64,000 nt of DNA from Strongylocentrotus droebachiensis (GCA_035222895.1 JAVYIG010001596.1:124001-188000), one strand, 5' to 3'. Numbered from the stretch's first letter, positions 12,561-25,871 are shown. Translations and numbers: made by a program. Notes: a model not told the origin generated them from the letters alone.

Positions 12561-12599
12561 GTATCTCTTCATCAAAAATAAATTTGTTCTTACTGCGAC

Positions 12600-14160
12600 C
12601 TCACTGATCTAAAACGTGTGCTCATTCGCTTTTCTCGCTCGCAAATGAATATTTTCAGACCACCACACCAAACTGCCAAGTATGATGCTTAAGCAGTATT
12701 TTGGACCATATATAGAAACCAAACATCGAAATCATCCCTGATAATGTAATCTCAATGTAGGCACATACAGATGTCTAAAAGATTATAAAATATTCACTTT
12801 GAGGTCTCCCTCTGTAGGTCCCCATTTTTCCAGAAGGTGCCCTTTTTTGTTTGTGCCCCCCCCCCCCCCCCCCCCCCCCACTTTGGAAGAGGCTCCGCCG
12901 CCCCTGTCCCTAGACACCGGTGACAGTAATCACGTACATGCAAATTTGAATTTCCGCGCTATTAAAAAGGGAGTGATCGCTGAACATAATATAATCAAAG
13001 CACTTCGCTCTGCAGGTGGACCACTACACCGGGGTTTTTCCTATCCTTTAGACAAGGCCTCGTCTCTGATAATGATATCTGACGCCGAGCGACTAAAAAG
13101 AGACTAATCGCGAAAACCCGAGTAAATAGGCGTAAATATTCACTTCTGAATGAAAAACGCCTATAAATTAAAACAACAACAACAAAGTAAGCAAAACTTA
13201 TTTACGTCTTTTACCTCTTCTTACATGTTTTGATAATGAACGAATCACGAACAAAGCCAACTGGGAGATGGCCGTTCTGATTGGTCAATAAATCCAAAGT
13301 GATGAATAATTCATGCGAGCAGTAAAAGCTAGAAACCAAAAGGCCTCGCAGCTAACACCACTCGATCGCGCGTTCACCCCGGGTCTCTAGGTCTCTCTTC
13401 GTCGCCGGTTAGACTCAACTCAGCCGCTGATTGGGGTAGAAAATAGCCAGAGTCACGAGACCTTGTCAAAAGGCTAGGTTTTCAACTACTCTTATACGAA
13501 TAGTGCAGTGGGTTCTTAACGTGCAAAAGTGGCGACTCTCCTCTACACGCGGGGCCTTCATTTAACGTCCTATTCGAGGGACGAAGTGTGCTCCACTGTA
13601 ACATTGTCTGCGTCTATGAAACAGGGAGGCGCAAGCCCGCCCCCCCCCCACCCCTCCCCCACTCCGAGAACGGACGGACCCCATGCGTGTTACCAAAATG
13701 TGCGGTAAAGGGGTACTTTTCGTGCGACAAAGTCCGGCCCGAGAATTGTAAAAAAAAGGGGTGTATTAACTTTTCACCCAGAGATTTCTTTGAAAAGGGG
13801 GTGTTTTTCCTTTTTTTTTCTCTCACCCTTTGGACTCCGGAGAAATTATTTCGAATTTAGGGGGGTACATTGAGCATTTTTCATGATTTAGGGGGGGTCT
13901 CCAAGGCAGGAAAAGCCCGCGAAAAGCCCGCGAAAGGGGGGTTCGGAAATGTTGGCAGTCCTCAGGGGGTGCTTTCAAAAAGAGGGAACAAGCATATGCG
14001 TACCCTAAATAACACTGAGTGGGGGGGAGGGGGGGGGGGGGGCGGGGGCGCAAGTTGACACACAACGCAGGCTTCGGTCATCCGCCTAGGTTGGATTCGA
14101 ACCCACGGTCTTTGTTTTGACAGGCAGAGGCTTTACCGATTGATTGGTCAACTCGCCTCT
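12600..14160 (-). mobile_element. Spacer between duplicates with SINE-like fragments
   Basis: No gene is seen. On the minus strand, 14085-14160 reads as a tRNA-like head (GGTAAAGCC, then GTGGGTTCGAATCCAACC). The piece at ~13500-13600 (GGTTCTTAACGTGC, TTAACGTCC) resembles the body that accompanies such SINEs in marine invertebrates. C-rich and G-rich DNA (13625-14080) with runs of up to ~27 C or ~10 G separates them. Confidence 0.35.
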
Positions 14161-15343
14161 TGATGCCTTGATGTGTAACTTGCATCATGAGAGTAGTTGT
14201 GAGCTTTCATTTTAATTCCCTAGCTCTCTTTCCATTTCACTTGTCCTGGGGGAAAGTTTCTTCTTTTACTTAATTGCGAAATATTTCTTTTCCATCTCAT
14301 TTTTGACACACCCCTGCAAAACCTATCTATACACCATTCAGCCGTCACAGATTTCAGACGGATCTTCAATGATATGCGCACGTGTGATTAATGTTGCTAA
14401 ATATACATTGGACAGGTATGGTTATTTTAGAAAGAGATGTCAAACTCATTGCAAACAAATTCACACATGAAATCAATATGTCCACATTCAAGAATATTAA
14501 TGAAAAGAATTTCATTAAAGAAGATTATGAGTAGAATGAATAGGCCTAGTTCATGTGCTCTTGGTAGAGTTTAGTTATGAAACAACTTAGAGATTATGTA
14601 TATATTCATTTTCTATTTAGATGCATGACATCAATGTAAATCAACGATTCTCTGTATATTTTGAAGAACAAACTACGTTTTTTGATAATGAAGTATTGGA
14701 ACATCGTTCGTTGCGCTAGGTTAGAAATATTGCAAAAACAGGACATTTTGTATCCATTGCAGACTTTGCAGTGATATCAGTCCATTGGCAAAGGTATGCC
14801 CGTCGTATCTAGGTATGATGGTAAAGCCGGAACACGCATCCGGTCATTTTGGTTGTAAAAAGTTTCATGAATCATTAAAAAAAAAGGTTTAAATTAATAT
14901 ACTTTAAAGTTTGTAAATTGCTTCTGTTTTTGTTTTTTGTGCAAATTATATAAAATCACTTTTTTTGGTTGCCGTCATGATATGAAAGTGACATAGCCCA
15001 CTCATCCAATCATTACACAAAAATATATTGCAAATTTCCCCTACATCATACGGATATACCGTAGGCCTATATTATACATGATTTTTAAATTTGACTGAAA
15101 GCACATAAAACACCTTACATCTGGTCGTATTATGCAAGACAGATTTTTATTTTCTATCTTGTTCTTTATTTAGCGTTCAGTAAATGCAAGGAAGTTAAAA
15201 TAAATGCCCTTTAAATTATATTTTGGGGTATCCGGCTATCATTGCCTATTACAGGGTTAGAGGCAACTGTTAAAACTGGAACGCCCGGAATTTCAAGAGA
15301 AATAAAAACGCGTATCTCACGAATAGAAATGAAATTGTATACT

Positions 15344-15468
15344 AGGTAACGTTCAACCGATTCCTGAAGTGTTGTAATCGGGTAGTTTGAACACTTTACC
15401 GGAAATGCGTAGGTCGTGGGTTCGATCCCCTCCTAATATTCTTAAGCAAGGCATTTTATCTTCCTCAA
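15344..15468 (+). mobile_element. tRNA-derived SINE fragment (copy B)
   Basis: Orthologous position to the copy A SINE fragment, with the same B-box and tail and a few substitutions. Confidence 0.55.
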
Positions 15469-15472
15469 GCCA

Positions 15473-15577
15473 GGCCCCCGTCTTACAAAGACAAACAACT
15501 ATGTGCATAAGAGATAGGAGACTGCAAACTTGCGATTGATTTGGATCAATCGTAACTCTTTGTAAGACGGGGCCCAG
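15473..15577. mobile_element. Short foldback MITE (copy B)
   Basis: Same element and position as in copy A. The left arm here has lost part of its inner sequence (CTTACAAAGACAAACAAC). Confidence 0.6.
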
Positions 15578-16305
15578 GTGATTGGATTAGTGCGCCTACC
15601 CCTGTAAAAAAGGCGCCCAGTGGCTGGAACGCTCCCCGGCTGACATGCTTGGCGGATGTTCACTTTGTGGAATAGCATTTAAATCCAGTGACCTATCTAT
15701 AGATACATGTACAGTATATAATAGTCCCTTAGGATTTCAGTATAAAAAGTAGAAATGCAACGATCATTATGAAAAGAGAATTAATTAGAAAAATTAATTA
15801 AACAAATATACCCGCCCATTGCTTTTCACGTGCTCATTTGATAAACTTGACCATAAGGAATTCAGATAATTTAAAGTATATTTTCTATTTAGCATGTTGA
15901 TATCAGAGGGAAGATTTAATACAGTGCTGACAGCGGCTCAAACAGGGGACAGAAAATAGTGAAGACCAGCGGAGGACCAACCCTCTGCTATAGATTGGTA
16001 GTAGTAATAGATTCAATACATTACTAGTTATTGATTTAAACTCTGCTCAGTGATTTACACAACCATGAAGATCGTTAAATCACTCTGTTTATTCTTTCAT
16101 TTGCACTGAACGAAAATCGGAACTATATTAAATTCATGGGAAAGAGTAATTATTTGTTCATATCGGTATTCACTATTCTACATTTTGTTTCGTTATCGTT
16201 TTTGTTTGTTTTGTCCAAGCTTAAACGGGACGTTAACATTTCCTGGTGGGCTCTTTAGAATGCCAGAATGATTATAGGAGACATCATTTCTTAATTTGTC
16301 TATAC

Positions 16306-16695
16306 TCATGATCGAGAAATTTTTCCTTTTCGGATGAAACGTAGCATTCTAGAGTTACGGAGAGGGGAACAAACCGAAAGTAGTATTTCGCAATACTTTC
16401 GAGAGGGCTTTTTGTTTTTGTATCGATCGCATAAATATGTCTCTTCATACAATGCAGTGTGATTATTGAAACCCATTTTCATGGGCAGCCAAGCGTATTG
16501 AGACATAACACAAGAACTATCAATTGATCTAGATTTGGGGTCAACAAACGTTTCGAGATTCAGTCGTTCGCTGTAAACTCCAGGACCAGAAGTTTTCCGG
16601 TTCTGGATTCTATTATTCGATTTACTCGCATCTTGCACTTGGGTTATTCCCTTGGTATATGGATTTGAAATTATTACCGTTTCTAAAAGCAACAC
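16306..16695 (-). other. Unrecognised 129-codon open frame
   Basis: An open frame of 129 codons on the minus strand, upstream of the copy B gene. It resembles no family I recognise and shows no clear domain, signal peptide or membrane segment. In copy A the same DNA (1919-2307) is split into two frames by a single-base deletion near 2163. That frameshift, with otherwise near-identical DNA, argues that this is a chance open frame or a decayed gene. Confidence 0.15.
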
Positions 16696-17403
16696 CCGGA
16701 CTTCGTGATAAATGATGAAATTGTGATTATTTCTTTAAATACCAGCGTAAAGACATTAATATCACCATTCTTACCGATCAGCAACCTCATGCAAACACCA
16801 TCATCATCTCATCTTCAACGGTAAACTTCTCGTATATGTTTCTTGAATCAGCAATCCTACAACTTCAGCCAAATTATATAATTATACAGGTAAACAATTA
16901 TTCGTCTCTATCCATCTATCTTCAGTGTTCTTTGAAAAAGAAATGTATTCTTTTTAAAGTTGATAACAATTGTAATTTTAAGAAGTTGGATATTACCGCA
17001 AAAAGCACAACAGCATTTTTTTATAAATCAAAGAGGTATATTTTGTGCAAAAGGATTGTGTAATGTCATTCAAAGTGTCAGAATTCGGTAAAACAACTTA
17101 CAGTATTTAGATTAAACATACGATCCGCGATTAAGTGAAATTCCGCGTTCTAAATTTCAGTTGAAATTATGAATTAGTATTTACAATAAAACGATTTTAT
17201 TATATCATTTTCTTATCAATCGTATGGTCATACATTTTCTGAATTGTATTGTGAGAAATTTTGGTCAAATAATAGATTCAGAAGTAAGTCTACTGCGTAA
17301 AACTCTTCGTTTGCATACAAATTTTGTATAACTTTTATCTTGAAAATATGAAAGATTTTCAAAAGTTATTGTATGCTTACTCTCCAGGGAGGAACGTAAA
17401 ACA

Positions 17404-17409
17404 TATAAA
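17404..17409 (+). promoter_or_regulatory. TATA box of copy B gene
   Basis: Identical TATAAA in ACATATAAAGACAG, also 93 bp before its ATG. Conservation between paralogues is weak support because the surrounding noncoding DNA is conserved too. Confidence 0.5.
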
Positions 17410-17496
17410 GACAGCAAACAGGTTTTAGTTCGGACTCCAAACGAAAGACTTTTCCAACATTATCAAGGCGCCAGGATTGAATAATTCTCGGACATC

Positions 17497-20400
17497 ATGT
17501 ATGTGTACAACAAGCTAACGTTGATGGCACTATTCCTGCTTCAGTTTGCATTCCTCACACAAACTCGCAACATCGTGAGTCGATCAAGTGGTCCCAAGGA
17601 TTGCACGGCGAAAAATGTGACGAAAAACGCGGCGGCTTGTTTTCTATCCAATGATACCACGACGATGCTGAACGGACTGAAACTAAGTGTGGAGTCAGAG
17701 TACGATTTTGAATTCAGTGTGAGTATAAAACTGGGCAACTTAACCTATCTTATGACGAGATGAGACAAATTTGTAGCACCAATTTCGTTTTTCGAATTCC
17801 AACCACAAAAGTATCATGTGCACCAAATACTATACAAGTATTTAGCTTAAGAACCCAGATTTAAAAACCCTCACTATTGAGTCATCCTCCGGGGGGGGGG
17901 GGTTACTCACATATTAAGACATACGGGGTGTACCGCTTTAATGGGCAACTTTTTCACACAAAAAAAATCCCTAAACATAGGGTCCCACTTTTGACAAAAA
18001 TACTATTAAAAATGGGTCTGTTTTTATTTATTTTTCGAGTGTTTGCATGGCAAACACCCCCGTAAAACGCCCGAAATTCGTGAAAACTTTGCCCTTTTTA
18101 GAGCAAAACTACCCTTAATAATGGGTAGGGGTTTCGGGGCTTGAGCGGCACACCCCCGTCCAAACCAAATCCGAGTGCCCCCCCCCCCCCCTGTTCACCC
18201 TGTAACAAGATTTCAAAAGTTAATTTAAGAAAATATTATTAAGTAAAACAAATCAATGTATGACACCTATGCCCCTTTTATAATCATATACTATGGAGAA
18301 AATAAAATGTTGTCGGATAATGGTTTTGAAACTCATTTATTTCTTAAGCATCTGGCCAACATCGAAGAAAGTAGGAGTTTCTTCAGGTGGCAGGGTGCGT
18401 GGAACCCATGCCCCTCCAGTAAATGGGTAGGTCAACAATCTTAATAAATAATAATAATGATGATGATGATGATATTGATAATAACAATTATAGTAATAAT
18501 TATAAAAATAATTTGTTTCATTAAGATGATGATCAGGTAATATAGCCCTAATTGAGACATCGACGATGATTCTTAGCGCTTTAAGCCCACCACACACTAT
18601 ACGATCTGTCTGCGGGTTCTAGGACATCCATCTCCGGATAACCACACCCAGTCAACTACCCCCCCCCCCCCCCCCCAGGACAACTTCCCCCTAGAGAAAC
18701 CACCCTCTAGGACGACTACCCCGCGGGACAACTACCTCCGGACAACTACCCCCGGACAACTACCCCCAGACAACCCTAGTACAGTGACGAAGAAACCCTA
18801 AACCATACACAGAGACATTATAATTATGTTTTAAGGTTTAAGTTTTGATCTCAATACAAAATCCTTACCTCGGCCGTAATTATGTAAAGAGAGCAAATCA
18901 TTTTTAATGAGATATAAAACAAAAATTACTTTCAAACAGACGTTTTACCAATACGAATCAATTGTCATGGTTATACACACAGGCAGTTGTATAACATGAT
19001 ATTCGTATTTAACGAAACAACAACAACAACAAACCTTAGCCCAGAACTAAGGAGAATTTTTTTAAATCGTTGTTTACATCATTACAATAGTAATTTGTGT
19101 TTGATATTACCATGAATTATGGACATTTTTTATTTTGAAATGTCATAACGGCCCGTGTTTTTTTTCTACCGCAGGCTATTTCGTATCTCCTTGCTGAGGC
19201 CGTCAAAGGTACCACACAATTCAGTAAGGATTACTTGAACGTCCTTGGGCGAACATCTATAGGAACATCTAGAGAAAACATGAATGTTCTCATTAATTCT
19301 GTCGAATCACTATTATCTGAACTAAAATGCGAGGTGAGTATTTTCGGCTGCTCGTGCTTGTGCATGTCCCACGTTGTAAGACAGAATTCAACAAGTCAGT
19401 AGCAGTTGTTAGAGGGACATTGGATGTTTGATTTTAGTTTACAAATCATGGAAATATGTATATTTGATTAAGATTTATAAAATAATGTACATTCAGTGTT
19501 GTATCCAGCCTGAAAACGTCCTCTTATCATGGATCCACAAATTTTATGATTTTTTTTTGCCGACAAGACTAGAAGAATAGAAGAAAACAAATCTTCGCCA
19601 GAAGAGATTTAATTACGATGTGATGCTCTGCTGAAGTGAGTAACATCCCTGATGCCTTGGTGATTGTAGCCGAGATAAAAGAAGACAAAAGAACTGAGGA
19701 GGGCAACAGCCCAGGGAAAGAAGACGACAGTAATACCCTCTCCTGCACTGACGTACTGATGGGGGGAGCTTGGGGGGGGGGGGGGGGGGGTAGTTGACCC
19801 CCAAATAAAATTCAAACGTGGTTTATTTCTAATTCGATACGGAGATTCGTATGGCATTCGTACGAACGACTTATGGCGTTCGCAAGGCGTTCTTAAGGTG
19901 CTCGTAAGGAATACGTACATATTTTATGCAATTTATCAGCGCTTTTTTGCAACCCGACAAAATATGCAAAAAAAACTTAAGATCTTCTTACGAATGACTT
20001 GAGAATGTCGTCAGTCACACGTACGACCATCTTGCGAAAGTACAAACTCGTAAGATGGCCGTAAGTCTGACGTAAGAAGAATTCAAGGTATTCTTACGAA
20101 GAAAACTTTGGCTCTCAGTCCAAGGGTTGAGGGTTCGAATCCAAACCTGTCTTTTGGCCAGACGCTTATACTTATGTGTCACTCTCCATCCAGTTGTAAG
20201 TTGGTACTGGCAATAATTTTCTGGGGGAGTAATAATTGCAGGGCGTAGGATGATGTGTCTACCCTGGATGAACAAGACCCAATTATTATTTTGAATATCA
20301 CATCTCTCTCTTTCTTTTTCAGATCAAATCAATGCTGGAGAATTGTCCGCTGTTATACGGCTACCCAGAGTCTGATATCTTGATGGTAAGCCTTATTTCT

Positions 20401-21941
20401 AAACGTAATCTAGTATCATAATTCAATAATTATTGGGTTGGGGACTTTCTTGACCAGAAAGTAGTTGCGCATACCTTCATCAATCCATATCAAAGGAGTC
20501 GCCATTCCCAATGGTATTTCCAGAAATTCATGAATTAATTACCATCCTTCATAGAAAGCTGCGAGGGGGAGGGGGAGGGGGGGGCGTAATGTATTTATAC
20601 TTGACCAGAAAGTAGTTGCGTATACCTTCATCAATCCATATCAAAGGAGTCGCCATTCACAATGGTATTTTCATTAAAATCATGAACTAGTTACCATCCT
20701 TCATAGAAAGCTGCGAGGAGAAGAGGGGGAGGGGGAGGGGGGAGGGGGGAGGGGGGAGGGGAGGGGGGAGGGGGGGAGGGGGGGAGGGGGGCGTAATGTA
20801 TTTATACAGTAACAATTACAAATCGTTTGCATAGGCCTTTACACGAAGGGGCGGGCAGATTCCAGCTAGATACAACACTGAATCTATATTATGTGATAAA
20901 TCATAATCAAGTATTAGTTTAGTTTTTCAACATTTTGGAAACTTAAATCGACAGCAGTTACGACCCCATTTTAGTGTGAGAAGAGGTAGGCAAATTCGAA
21001 AGAAAATATCTCACGATATAGTATGAGAGGTGTTAAAGGTACTTTGTCCCATTTGCAGGCGCAACAACTGAATTTTAGACCCTTGTGCCGAATGGTCGTA
21101 CGGTTCGTGCTGCGCAAATATTCAATCACTTTAATTTTGGCCATTACAGGAATTGGGTTATTAATGTATGCTCATTTACCCTTTGCAACTCATTTCATGT
21201 TTGTTATTCCCAAACAAAAATGGTCAGTCAGTCACTCAATAGTGTCTGACAGTGTATTCTAGAAAGTAAACGGGTTCCCTTACATAATTTGAATATTAGG
21301 ACACTCCTAACGTTTAAATAGTTGGCTGCAAATGGGACATAGTACCTTAAAGGGATGTTCCATAAGTACTACCGCTCTTCGAATAACGGACATGAATTAT
21401 CACTGACTATGTATCTTCTATCTCATTTCCAATGCTTAATCACAAGTAATTACTGATCTGAAAGCAAATTACATTTTTCGCCTTCTTTCGGAACAAATAA
21501 CATTTTTATTAGATATTTTCATCAGAGAATGAGAACAATATAATTATTAAAACTCTCTGTTACTAAACCGAATAATTTAATTGGTTAGTGTAATAACACA
21601 AATCGTAGTCTAAGCTTCTAAAAAAAATTAACATTTATTATTTATTGTTTATGTGATCTAAATATTTCAAACGGCATCTCTCTCTCTCTCTCTCTCTCTC
21701 CCCCTCTCTCTCTCTCTCTCTCTCTCCCCTCTCTCTCTCTGTATCTCAGCAATCAGACGTGGAGCAGGACCAGCCATGGAGAGGGGACATTAGTACTGAT
21801 TTCATTGCCGCCAAATTCTGGGTGGTGTGGTACAATAAGGTGCACTGCATCAGTGACCTCGCCGATCAGTTGGACGCGCTACAAATAACAGATACGGGCC
21901 CGCGCCTGGACTGCTCTCATAGTATATGTGTCGAAATATGA
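17497..21941 (+). CDS. Secreted helical, cytokine-like protein, copy B (4 exons)
   Basis: Exons are 17497-17718, 19175-19333, 20323-20385 and 21750-21941 (stop TGA). They encode 74+53+21+63 = 211 residues, again with three phase-0 introns. The signal peptide, all seven cysteines and the helix-like segments are kept. The NVT sequon is kept and NFT is replaced by NDT at the same place, but the exon-2 sequon is lost (N to K). Differences from copy A are concentrated in the second half of exon 1, in two exon-2 loops, at the end of exon 3 and after FWVVWYNKVHCI in exon 4; intron sequence is almost unchanged. Length-changing indels are whole codons, so the reading frame is maintained. Both genes therefore look functional rather than one being a relic. 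Function is not established; see copy A for the cytokine argument. Confidence 0.72.
18605..18785. repeat. GGACAACTACCCC degenerate minisatellite (copy B intron 1)
   Basis: Orthologue of the array at 4258-4425, with a longer central C-run and one extra unit. Confidence 0.7.
20450..20800 (+). repeat. Duplicated segment with G-rich minisatellite, copy B intron 3
   Basis: A ~150-bp segment beginning TTGACCAGAAAGTAGTTGCG is present twice (from 20450 and from 20601), but once in copy A (from 6449). The second unit ends in an expanded (GGGGGA)n tract at 20717-20791 with many G4+ runs that could form G-quadruplexes. Confidence 0.8.
21037..21346. mobile_element. TTAA-flanked MITE, copy B intron 3
   Basis: Orthologue of 6840-7214, shortened by an internal deletion near the right end and lacking one T at the right junction. 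Confidence 0.65.
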
Positions 21942-21967
21942 TCATTAGTTTCGTCATAAATCTCTCA

Positions 21968-21991
21968 TTATTTATTCATTTATCTATTAAA
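21968..21991 (+). promoter_or_regulatory. AU-rich element and possible poly(A) signal, copy B 3' UTR
   Basis: The same TTATTTATT (21968-21976), ATTTA and ATTAAA (21986-21991) are present at the same distance from the stop codon as in copy A. Confidence 0.35.
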
Positions 21992-24900
21992 CATGTACAT
22001 ATCGTAATGGTTATACCATGTCTTGATCGGTTACATCATATTGATGCATTAGGTTTAGGGTGGTATTACAACACGGGCAAGTTTTGTCTGCATGCGACTC
22101 ACCACAATGCCAGAAAACGTAGCCTACATGTCACTCTACACAAGCAATTATTGGTCTACGTTGGTTTTTCTTTCTCCTATTGTTCTTCAATAGCTTGTAA
22201 TGCTATACAATGAATAATCTAATCAGTAATTGTCGAGATCAATGATACCCTACATTGCAGAGGCAGAAGATTCCCATGAAGGGCTACATGATTTTGATAT
22301 ACGTCTTTCAAAACGTACTAAATCTACGAATGCTAGGTGACATATCGTGGAATAAGTTGCAGACAATCCATGCTTGTGTCAGTGACGACCCTATTATGTT
22401 TGTATGTTATACGGATACGCCCTATCCTATTTCGGTCCGGTCGAGAAGCGACACGCATTCTATATTTATTTTACAATAACTTATTAATATTCGCCTACAT
22501 TAATGATACATATATGGATGCCTGATGTCTCATCATACCTATCAGATGACTAAAGATCAAAACATGTTCTGAATAATTGCTGTATTTATATTGATTCGCA
22601 GTTACTAGGGTTCGATTACCAGTCCTACATAACGTCTATAGGCAAGACGTTAGTTTTCAAGAAGAACAATATAACATTTCATAACCGAATGAAGTTTCCA
22701 AAGTGAGCTGATTATTAATTATTAGCAAATTTCAGACTCTTTTCATAAGGTTTGTATTACGTGGAGCCCACATCGCACAAAATTCGTCATAAAATTGAAG
22801 AAATAATTTCATATTCTTTCATATCTCTTTGGAAATGCCATTTTACTTCATAATTGTTAATAATAGTATTCAAAATGTTTAAGCGTATCTTCATCTTTAA
22901 GTTTAAGGAAACAAAACAACAACTGAAGTTTAATACAATTGTAATAGTTACATTGTTTGTTTGTTTCAGTACGTCAAAGTATGCTTTATAAGCATCATTA
23001 TTATTGCACGTTTTAGTGTTATCACAATCACATACTGTTTTTTTTAAATATAGAATGAGTGTCTATATAATCACCTATCTCACTGTTCCGAGCACCTTCT
23101 GTATGTGCTCATGCAATTAGTAAGAGTGTTTTCGTTAAAAATGTGTAGACATATAATTGTGGGCATATTTTTTTGTGCTAGCACATAAACAAATACTTAT
23201 GTATGCATAAAGTGTAATGGTATATGTTTTAATACTCTTATAACATATTAATGATTTTAGTAATCCTCATTTATCTTAAATTATATTTATATGTATGCAC
23301 ATATTCCTATGGTAACTGTCAATTATTTTCTTTTAAGCATTTTAAATTATGCGGATGTGCTTAGTGTTGTAGGCACATGTATACGTTCACATACTGCTCT
23401 CATATAATAATACGAACAATAATAGCGCTTGTGACATAAAAGTTTCAAAGCGCTGTACACAAATCAAGATTACTGCACGTCTAGGTTTTTATCTTATATC
23501 TTATTAATTTATACGCATGCCCTTGTTTACGTGATTGGATCATAAGCACTGTATGTACACTACGCCCATTACTTATATGATTGTATAAACATTTTCTGTT
23601 GTTGTTCCTATTGTATGTGAAGATTCAAATGCATTTGCCTCATGTGGCGAGACACTAATTATCAATCTCTAAAAAAGCATCTAATACTTATCATTAGAAT
23701 AACTATCATAATTTGTTTGATATGTAAATCTGTATACCTTAAGTTTTTATACACCAAATGACACCCTCACTCCAAGGCATCAGTGAAACAAAGACCCTTT
23801 CCCACATATTCATATTTGTTCTTTTCAATAATTGTTTGTGAGGAATATTTCTTAAAGTCGGTAGAAAACGGTACATTTCGAATGTCCCTTTTCAGCTTAA
23901 ACATTTTAAAACCTAAGGCCCATCATTTCCCTTCTTTTTCTTAGATTTTTTTTTTTTTTTAATCTATCAGCAAACTGGTTTGCACATTTTACACAACACC
24001 CTCCATTCAATCAACAACAAAAATCCATTCTCAAAATTTGACATCGTGATTTAATAATAGAAGAAGTAGAAAATGTTTCACACTACTGCGGCGACTCTGG
24101 GGAGAAGTACATATTTTCCTTGCATTTTTATTATGAATTTGGGTCACCTTCAATGGTATTTCCCTAAAACAGAGACTCTTGTTTCAACTCTGACGTCACA
24201 ACCCAAAAATCTAAAACACGTTACCGTCCGAATCCGTGTTAGTAATTTATAGTCTTAATCATCTATATATATTTCATTGTTAAACAGCCGCCTACGGATG
24301 AAACACTATGTACATGTAATTATGCATTACCTTTCCTTGGTATTTGGAGAAAAATAATGTTATGTGTATGTAGATTCCTTGATTTCGTACATGTTTACTC
24401 TGTGCTATTACTTTAATGACTTTTTTTAAAATGCTGGACTGGTTTGCGTGACAATTTGTTCAGTCGAGGAGAATTTTTTTTCCAGCACATTACAAATTTC
24501 CATTTGATCTAAACTAAAATACATTGAAAATTCGCTAATGTATTCAACATAGAATCAAAATGAGTTCTGAAATGAAAGTTGATTTTCAACTTTATTATGA
24601 TTAATATCATCATCACTTTTGATTAAACGTGTTGCAGGTTTAACAAGTATGAGTTTAGATATTGATAGAAATAATCACCGTATCATAAAATTATTTAAAA
24701 TCGTACAAGTATTCATTCAACAACCTTGAAAATAGATGTGGGAAAAGTTCGAAATTAATTGGTTATAATAATGAGTACAAACCATATATCTGTATAAAGT
24801 ATTGAATCTTCCCGCGATCATTGTCAATATGTAGACAATGTAAAAAATTACAAGAGATTTATTGTCATGTCAAAGTATAAGGCTCTTAAAAATGTATAAT

Positions 24901-25314
24901 TTAATCAACCAAGATTGTACTAGTAATTAAAGTAATCATCGATACTCGATTACGTGATGTTTTGTGAGATTCTAATTTTCTCCCATCTTAAATACCTATT
25001 TTTTTTACCAGATGTAATTTTAGGTTGTTTATAATTGTTGAGGAAAAAACGGTAATTTACCCATGAATTTAATAAAAATTGAATTGTATAAAAGCTTAAT
25101 TCAATACAATTCATAGATGTATGTTTGCTCAAAATTTGTCACCTTTTCAAAATTTCTTCATTCAGGTTATGATGTATTGCTTCCTACTTCAATAAAGATT
25201 GTATCAATTAAATAAATAATCCCAATATCCGTAGCATGATTTATGCATTCTCGTGTTTCATCATTATTTCATCAATATTCATGCATGATGCTCAACAGGC
25301 CGTAGAAGATAATA

Positions 25315-25620
25315 CTCTCTCTCTCTCTCTGTGTCTCTTTCTGTCTCCCATCTCATTCTTTCACAATCGATTTCTCAATCTGTCTTTCCCTCTCGCTCTC
25401 ATCTCCTCCCTCTCGTTATGTCTCCCCACTTTCTGTTAACCTCGTTATTTCTCCATGTCATTTCCCTTTCACTTTCTTTTTATCGATCACTCCCTGTTCG
25501 CCTTTTCCTTTTATACTTTTATTACCACATCACCATACCACCCCCTCTCTCTCTCTCTCTTAGCGCCCCCCCCCCCCTCCACACACACACACACGTAGAT
25601 TAATTATATAGTACACACAC
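25315..25620 (+). repeat. CT and CA microsatellites at end of duplication
   Basis: Short (CT)n blocks, a C-run and (CA)n. Homology with copy A ends inside this tract. Confidence 0.7.
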
Positions 25621-25871
25621 GCCCGCGCGTCCACCCAACCCTTATTAACTATTCTTTGGGGTTTAAATATTTTTTATTGGGCGTTATTCATGTAGAAACC
25701 AAAATTACACTTTATAGATAATACATAAACAAGCTAATACATTCGAATACTACGACAAATAATGACAGAATGGAAACAATATAGCATGAAATACCCAAAC
25801 CCTTAAACCACTTAAAACCCCTTCCCCCTCCCTAAAAAAAACTTTTTATATATATATTTGTTCTTAATACA

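Larger units (their letters stand above)
14383..25402. repeat. Segmental duplication, copy B
   Basis: This is the second copy of the ~11-kb unit, in direct orientation to copy A. It begins at the TGTGATTAATGTTGC sequence that also opens the window and fades out in a CT-rich tract near 25.40 kb. Introns and flanks are nearly identical to copy A apart from small indels. Copy-B-specific features are a duplicated ~150-bp segment with a G-rich tract in intron 3 (20450-20800) and an extra G-run in intron 1 near 17890. Confidence 0.95.

Noticed and set aside
14085..14160. tRNA gene on the minus strand
   Set aside because: Only the T-arm/B-box and a weak A-box are present; the acceptor stem does not pair, as expected for a SINE remnant.
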